Source: Candidatus Zixiibacteriota bacterium | Lineage (GTDB): Bacteria; Zixibacteria; MSB-5A5; JAABVY01 | Assembly (NCBI GenBank): GCA_014730285.1 | Contig: WJIM01000167.1 | Location: 1 to 18,220, forward strand | DNA: 18,220 nt | Direction: 5' to 3' | Shown: positions 13,687 to 18,220 of the stretch, one piece after another | How positions within the stretch are numbered: the first letter of the stretch is position 1 | How the letters are laid out: each line of letters begins with the position of its first letter | The notes under the pieces: model-generated | Database searches by the model: none | Told to the model about the DNA's origin: nothing | What the model saw: the letters and a program-made list of their open reading frames with translations, nothing else | Program-made: the position numbers and the translations under genes

Positions 13687-15861
13687 TTATTCCTCATATA
13701 CAGATTCTATATCAAGCACCTTAAAAAGAAACGCATATATGTCGGCATACTCTTCGATCTTCTTCGAGGTCGGTTTGCCATGCCCATGCCCGGCCTTGGT
13801 ATCCACTCGAAGCAAAATCGGATTGTCTCCGCTGTCGGCATATTGCAGGGCCGCCGCGAATTTCTTGCCATGCATCGGCACCACCCGATCATCACTGTCG
13901 GCTGTTGTTATCAACGTAGCAGGGTATGACTCGCCTTTTTCGATATTATGCAGGGGTGAATAGGCGTACATAAACTCGAAATGCTCCGGATTTACCTCGG
14001 CATTGCCGTATTCGCCGGTCCAGAAATGCCCGACAGTGAATTTATGGTAACGGAGCATATCGATTACCGGCACCCGGCAGAGCACCGCTCCGAATAAATA
14101 GGGCCGCTGCACTATACTCGCCGCCACCAGAAGTCCGCCGTTGCTTCCACCTTCAATTGCCAGGAGTGAGCTGTCGGTGTAATCATTTTCAATCAGCCAC
14201 TCTCCGCAGGCGATAAAATCATCAAAGACATTCTGTTTGTTCTCGAGCATTCCGGCGCGATGCCATTCCTCGCCATATTCTCGTCCGCCGCGGAGCGCAG
14301 CCATGGCATAAATCCCGCCATTCTCCATCCAGATTAATTTGGTCAATGAGAAATAAGGCGTCCGGTTGTTGTTAAAACCGCCGTAGCCATACAGAAGCGC
14401 CGGATTATTGCCGTCCATTGGCATATCCTTCTTATGAGTTATGAAAAGCGGTATCCGTGTGCCATCTTTGGAAGTGGCGAATACCTGCTTGGTAACATAG
14501 TTTTCAGGCTCGAAATCGACTTCGGTTTTACGGAAGATCGACATCTCCGAGTCCTCGAAATCAAAGCGATAGACATAGGCCGGATAAAGAAATGACGAGA
14601 ATTTGAAAAACATTTCCTTCTGGTCACGTTTTCCCTTCAGGCTGTGCACTGAGCCTATAGTCGGAAGTTCAGGCTCGGCCAACAGATTGCCCTCGAGATC
14701 GAAAATCTTAAGCATATCATGGGCGTCTTCAAGATACACAGCGACCAGCTTGTTGTCTATCATATGCACACTTTCCAGCGCATTTTCCTGCTCGGGAATT
14801 ATATCAACCCAGTTTTCTTTTTCCGGATTATTGATATCAATCCTGATAACCCTGTTCATTGGAGCATCCAGATCAGTGTTAAAGTAAAAGTCGGTGCTGA
14901 TGTTATTTACGAAATCGTATGATGCGTCCGCTTCATTCAGGAGTTTGACAAAATCTCCATCATCGCCGATTCGGCGGTAAAAAATCCGGTTCTCATTGTC
15001 GGTGCCGTGCCAGACATGCAGAATAAGATACCGGCCGTCATCGGTTACATGCGGTGCGAAGCCGAGATCCTTATCCGAGGGCATCTCGAAAACCAGCTCG
15101 TCCTCGGACTGGGATGTGCCCAGCTTATGGAAATAGACCTGGTTGAATTTATTTACATCTTCTTGCGGAACTGTCTCCGGATCGGGATAGCGGTCATAGA
15201 AAAAGCCGGAATTATCATGCTTCCAGCCTACTGCACTGAATTTGGTGAATTCTATGCTTTCCTCAAAGTCGGTTCCTGAATCTATATCACGAATTTTCAG
15301 GATTTCCTCATCGCTTCCGCTTACTTTAACCGCATACACGAGATATTTCCCGTTCGGACTGAAATCCTTTAATTCGACCGAAACCGTACCATCCTCGCTC
15401 ATCATATTAGGATCAAGTACCGAAATTGGTTTGTCGGTAAGCGATTCGATCAAATAGAGCACATCCTGATTTTGCAGGCCGTCATTTTTCCAGAAGAAAT
15501 AGCGCCCTCCCTCTTTGTAGGGAGAACCGTACTTGGGATAATCCCATAATTCGGTCAATCGCTCTTTTATTTTCTGTTTCGCGGGTGTATTCACGAATTT
15601 TGCTGTCAGTTCATTTTGAGCCTCAACCCAGCGCCGAGTTTCCTCCGAATTCGGATCCTCCAGCCAGCGGTAAGGATCAGCCACCTGGGTGCCGTGATAA
15701 TTGTCGACAACATCGGCACGCCGTGCGGGAGGATATTCGAATTTTCCGGTCTGGTCTTCCCCCGATGAACATCCGAGCGAGAATAACACAAGAATTGCAG
15801 ATACGAGATAACATATACTATGCCGTTTAAGACACTTTTCGTGGAAGATAGGGTTTGTCAT
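13687..15861 (-). CDS. Prolyl oligopeptidase (S9A), predicted lipoprotein
   Basis: A 724-aa serine peptidase cleaving after proline in short peptides. Residues 1-31 are a lipoprotein signal: basic 'KRHS', hydrophobic 'ICYLVSAILVLFSLG', then Cys31 followed by Ser-Ser (no Asp at +2). It is therefore probably attached to the outer membrane facing the periplasm or exterior, unlike cytosolic prolyl oligopeptidases. 'YHGTQVADPYRWLEDP' starts the catalytic-fold N-terminus. A seven-bladed propeller region follows, and the alpha/beta hydrolase domain has nucleophile Ser573 (GGSNGG), Asp657 in 'ADSDDRVVP' with Arg659 as the likely substrate carboxylate contact, and His692 in 'KAGHGHGKP'. The triad is complete, so the enzyme should be active. 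AGGAG nine bases before ATG supports the start. The next gene abuts its stop. Confidence 0.93.
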   Translation of the reverse strand: MTNPIFHEKCLKRHSICYLVSAILVLFSLGCSSGEDQTGKFEYPPARRADVVDNYHGTQVADPYRWLEDPNSEETRRWVEAQNELTAKFVNTPAKQKIKERLTELWDYPKYGSPYKEGGRYFFWKNDGLQNQDVLYLIESLTDKPISVLDPNMMSEDGTVSVELKDFSPNGKYLVYAVKVSGSDEEILKIRDIDSGTDFEESIEFTKFSAVGWKHDNSGFFYDRYPDPETVPQEDVNKFNQVYFHKLGTSQSEDELVFEMPSDKDLGFAPHVTDDGRYLILHVWHGTDNENRIFYRRIGDDGDFVKLLNEADASYDFVNNISTDFYFNTDLDAPMNRVIRIDINNPEKENWVDIIPEQENALESVHMIDNKLVAVYLEDAHDMLKIFDLEGNLLAEPELPTIGSVHSLKGKRDQKEMFFKFSSFLYPAYVYRFDFEDSEMSIFRKTEVDFEPENYVTKQVFATSKDGTRIPLFITHKKDMPMDGNNPALLYGYGGFNNNRTPYFSLTKLIWMENGGIYAMAALRGGREYGEEWHRAGMLENKQNVFDDFIACGEWLIENDYTDSSLLAIEGGSNGGLLVAASIVQRPYLFGAVLCRVPVIDMLRYHKFTVGHFWTGEYGNAEVNPEHFEFMYAYSPLHNIEKGESYPATLITTADSDDRVVPMHGKKFAAALQYADSGDNPILLRVDTKAGHGHGKPTSKKIEEYADIYAFLFKVLDIESVYEE

Positions 15862-15910
15862 TTGATTTTACTCCTGGTTGTTTCTGCCGAGACTATATGC
15901 AATAAAATAA

Positions 15911-15966
15911 AAACGCCCGCATTCGGCAAGGTTAAATAATATACCTCAAATCCGAATCGGGCGTTT
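15911..15966 (-). terminator. fusA rho-independent terminator
   Basis: AAACGCCCG (15911-15919) and ATTCGG (15921-15926), separated by one bulged C, pair with CCGAAT and CGGGCGTTT (15952-15966). The loop holds a further AGGT/ACCT pairing. On the minus strand the stem is followed by TTTTTATTTTATT. It lies 23 bases after the EF-G stop and 50 bases before the peptidase start. Confidence 0.85.
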
Positions 15967-15988
15967 GAATCTATCTATGCCGCTTTGT

Positions 15989-18067
15989 TTAGCTGGCTTT
16001 TTTCTGTTTTTGCTCGGTTACGACCTTTTCCTCGAGATCCTTCGGAAGCGGCGAATAATGCGCGAATTCCATGGAATAATTGGCGCGTCCGCTGGAAATC
16101 GTCCTGAGAGTGGAGGAATATCCAAAGGCCTCCATCAATGGTACGAAGCCGTTAATCTTCTGCGAGCCCTTGCGGAAACGGCGCATATTGACGACCTTGC
16201 CGCGTCTGCGGTTCAAATCGCCGATTATATCGCCCATGTATTCATCCGGAGTACCGATTTCGATCTTCATCACCGGCTCCAGAAGCTGCGGACCGGCCTT
16301 ATGGATAATCTGTTTCAAGGCCTGTGCTGTGGCAATACGGAAAGCCATTTCGCTCGAATCGACCTCATGATAACTGCCGTCGATCAGCACGAATTTGACA
16401 TCAACCATAGGATAATCCGCCATCAAACCTTCCTGCACTGTCGCACGAAAACCCTTTTCCACAGCCGGAATATAGTCGCGCGGTATATTTCCGCCCTTGA
16501 CATGCTCCACGAATTCGATGCCGTTACCCTCGTTCGGTTCCAGACGGAAGACTATATGTGCAAACTGTCCCTTGCCGCCGGTCTGCTTCCTTAGCTTGTG
16601 GTCATGCCTGACTTCACGCGTGATAGTCTCACGGAACGCCACCGCCGGCTCGCCGACCTCGACATCAAGCTTTTGCTCGGTCTTGAGACGGTCGACAATG
16701 ATATCCAGATGAAGCTCGCCCATACCGGAGATGACCGTTTCCTCGGTTTCCTGATCGAAATGGGTTTTGAATGAGGGATCTTCCAGCGCCAGGCGATTTA
16801 ACGCCATCGAGAGGCGGTCGCGATCCTTCAGGTTCGAGGGCTTGATTTTCATATCCAGCACTGTTTCCGGGTAATGAATATTTTCCAGAAGTATCTGATT
16901 ACCCTCGTCAGAAAGCGTATCACCGGTCGTGGTGAACTTCAGGCCGATCAACGCTCCGATATCACCCGCCTTGAGAGCATCGACATCCTGACGCTTGTTG
17001 GCATGAATTCGCATGATACGTCCGATTCGTTCTCGTTTCTGCTTGGTGGTATTGTATATATAACTGCCGGACTCGAGCTTGCCGGAATAGACACGGATAA
17101 AGGTCTGCTGGCCGACATAGCTGTCGTTTATGATCTTAAATGCCAGCGCCGAAAACGGCCTGTCGGCCGCCGGACGGCGGATAACGGTTTTTTCCGAATC
17201 GTTGACATCGAAGCCGCTGACACTGCCGCGGTCGATTGGCGATGGCAGGTAATCCACGATGGCATCCAGAAGCAGCCTGACGCCCACATTCTTGAAAGCC
17301 GACCCGCAGAATACCGGGGTTATGCTGAGGCGGGTTACCGCATTTCGAGCGGCCGCCTTGATATCGGCCGGCGTTATGAATTTCTCGTCTAAGAACTTCT
17401 CCATCAGGTTGTCATCATAATCTGCCAGCTTTTCGATCAATTTCTGATGCCACTCCTCGGCCATATCGCGCATATCGACAGGAATCTCCTCGATAGTGCG
17501 CTTGAAGTCCTTGAATGTCACCGCTTTCATGTTGACCAGATCGACCACGCCGCGGAATTCGGCCTCCTCGCCGATCGGTATCTGGAACAGCACCGGATTG
17601 GCCGAAAGCATCTCATCCATCATCTGCGCAGTCTGAAAAAGGTCGGCTCCCTGACGATCCATCTTGTTCACGAATGCTATCCGGGGGACCTTGTAGCGGT
17701 CGGCCTGATGCCAGACAGTCTCGCTCTGGGGCTCCACACCGCCCACGGCGCAGAAGACCATCGCGATACCATCCAGGATTCTCAGTGAACGCTCCACCTC
17801 CAGGGTAAAATCGATATGTCCCGGCGTATCTATGATATTTATCTGGTGATCTTGCCAGTCGCAGGTAATTGCCGCGGAGGAAATCGTGATCCCGCGGTCC
17901 TGTTCCTGCTTCATGAAGTCCATCACGGCCTGGCCGTCATGAACCTCGCCGATTTTATGTGTCTTACCGGTAAAATACAGAATCCGTTCCGTAGTAGTAG
18001 TCTTGCCCGCGTCAATGTGAGCGACGATCCCAACATTTCGTATCCTGTGTATCATTTCTCGCGTCAT
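15989..18067 (-). CDS. fusA: Translation elongation factor G
   Basis: A 692-aa ribosomal translocase GTPase of normal EF-G length. G1 is AHIDAGKT at 16-23, switch I contains RGIT (58-61), G3 is DTPGH (80-84) and G4 is NKMD (134-137), all intact. Domain II ('RPFSALAFKI', 'GDIGALIGLK'), domain III ('SGMGELHLDI'), domain IV ('GGKGQFAHIV', tip loop 'GSYHEVDSSE' with the conserved His) and domain V ('TPDEYMGDIIGDLNRRRG') follow in order. The variations 'VMDFMKQEQDRGITISSAAITCDW' and 'GQFAHI' (usual 'TMDWM', 'GQYGHV') hint at a divergent EF-G paralogue such as the spdEFG group, but this is not certain. No rpsL, rpsG or tuf lies immediately upstream within the visible 153 bases. AGGAG eight bases before ATG fixes the start. 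Confidence 0.93.
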   Translation of the reverse strand: MTREMIHRIRNVGIVAHIDAGKTTTTERILYFTGKTHKIGEVHDGQAVMDFMKQEQDRGITISSAAITCDWQDHQINIIDTPGHIDFTLEVERSLRILDGIAMVFCAVGGVEPQSETVWHQADRYKVPRIAFVNKMDRQGADLFQTAQMMDEMLSANPVLFQIPIGEEAEFRGVVDLVNMKAVTFKDFKRTIEEIPVDMRDMAEEWHQKLIEKLADYDDNLMEKFLDEKFITPADIKAAARNAVTRLSITPVFCGSAFKNVGVRLLLDAIVDYLPSPIDRGSVSGFDVNDSEKTVIRRPAADRPFSALAFKIINDSYVGQQTFIRVYSGKLESGSYIYNTTKQKRERIGRIMRIHANKRQDVDALKAGDIGALIGLKFTTTGDTLSDEGNQILLENIHYPETVLDMKIKPSNLKDRDRLSMALNRLALEDPSFKTHFDQETEETVISGMGELHLDIIVDRLKTEQKLDVEVGEPAVAFRETITREVRHDHKLRKQTGGKGQFAHIVFRLEPNEGNGIEFVEHVKGGNIPRDYIPAVEKGFRATVQEGLMADYPMVDVKFVLIDGSYHEVDSSEMAFRIATAQALKQIIHKAGPQLLEPVMKIEIGTPDEYMGDIIGDLNRRRGKVVNMRRFRKGSQKINGFVPLMEAFGYSSTLRTISSGRANYSMEFAHYSPLPKDLEEKVVTEQKQKKAS

Positions 18068-18108
18068 TTCAACAACTCCTAATAAAATCCTCGAAACTAA
18101 AAGCTCCG

Positions 18109-18137
18109 AGTATATCTAAATGCCCCTCAAGTATCAA
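18109..18137 (-). promoter_or_regulatory. fusA promoter
   Basis: On the minus strand, TTGATA (18132-18137) and TATACT (18109-18114) are separated by exactly 17 bases, each matching the sigma70 consensus at five of six. Transcription would start near 18102, leaving a leader of about 35 bases with AGGAG before the EF-G ATG. It is the best promoter in the window. Confidence 0.7.
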
Positions 18138-18161
18138 GCTAAATTTTAGTTAAAATTTAGC
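18138..18161. promoter_or_regulatory. Perfect 11-bp inverted repeat at the fusA -35 box
   Basis: GCTAAATTTTA and TAAAATTTAGC form a perfect inverted repeat separated by GT. The repeat ends at the base next to the fusA -35 hexamer, centred near -48. This fits a dimeric activator or repressor site, or an AT-rich upstream element. No T-tract or upstream stop visible here calls for a terminator. Confidence 0.5.
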
Positions 18162-18220
18162 GTATCCCCTGAAAACAGTGGTTTTGAACGACTAATCGGC
18201 ATATATGTTCCCCGGATTTA

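Noticed and set aside
13249..13929. 226-codon plus-strand frame across the methyltransferase/peptidase junction
   Set aside because: It is antisense to methyltransferase motif I and to the peptidase His/Asp catalytic region; no SD and no domain pattern.
15965..17392. Plus-strand frames of 172-209 codons opposite EF-G
   Set aside because: Shadow frames of a highly conserved gene; translations lack any recognisable family feature.
15989..18067. Tetracycline ribosomal protection protein (TetM type) instead of EF-G
   Set aside because: The length (692), the N-terminal 'RNVGIVAHIDAGKTTTTERIL' and the domain IV tip 'GSYHEVDSSE' fit EF-G; TetM proteins are shorter with a different tip loop.

Overview
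The window looks like a chromosome segment from a Gram-negative, uncultured-type bacterium of the FCB superphylum, possibly a Zixibacteria-like lineage. This placement is an inference. It rests on the large secreted Cys-rich/PKD protein at the left edge with its 'G.YG..P.YRDDP....DEGAEPGD' type C-terminal segment, on a lipoprotein prolyl oligopeptidase, and on a Wzx/Wzy/Wzz polysaccharide locus. No marker in the window fixes the phylum. Genes are densely packed, Shine-Dalgarno (SD) sites are mostly AGGAG/GAGGA-like, and starts are ATG with one GTG.

Layout from left to right. (1) 1-2337, minus: a secreted protein of at least 779 residues, complete at its N-terminus and cut by the window edge. 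It has a signal peptide, six ~80-88-residue Cys-rich modules, a PKD domain and a further C-terminal domain. (2) 2338-2739: a 402-base gap holding a strong SD and possible promoter for gene 1, a hairpin RNA resembling the small bacterial SRP (4.5S) RNA on the minus strand, a UUCG-capped hairpin, and a rho-independent terminator for the next operon. (3) 2740-4259, minus: a three-gene operon made of an unrecognised 103-aa protein followed by two overlapping 197-aa paralogues that resemble V4R (4-vinyl reductase-like) small-molecule-binding domains. (4) 4533-12858, plus: an exopolysaccharide/O-antigen locus with flippase (Wzx-like), CapK/PaaK-like adenylate-forming enzyme, GT4 glycosyltransferase, O-antigen ligase/polymerase (Wzy_C), a second GT4 (WbaZ-like), then, after a 277-base gap with a long nested hairpin, a Wzz-like chain-length regulator. 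(5) 12859-15861, minus: a prolyl oligopeptidase lipoprotein (S9A) abutting a class I SAM methyltransferase, whose stop codon directly touches the stop codon of wzz. (6) 15989-18067, minus: full-length elongation factor G with a strong terminator downstream and a well-formed sigma70-type promoter upstream. A perfect 11-bp inverted repeat sits against the -35 box.

The polysaccharide genes form a nearly complete Wzx/Wzy-dependent pathway: lipid-linked units would be extended by the two GT4 enzymes, flipped by the Wzx-like protein, polymerised by the Wzy_C protein and length-controlled by the Wzz-like protein. The initiating sugar-phosphate transferase, sugar-nucleotide enzymes and outer-membrane exporter are not in the window. 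The CapK-like enzyme suggests activation of a carboxylic acid for decorating the glycan, with substrate unknown. The clearest candidates for something new are the V4R-like pair with its small partner, the variant SRP-like RNA, the paired cysteine losses in the surface-protein modules, and the palindrome at the fusA promoter.
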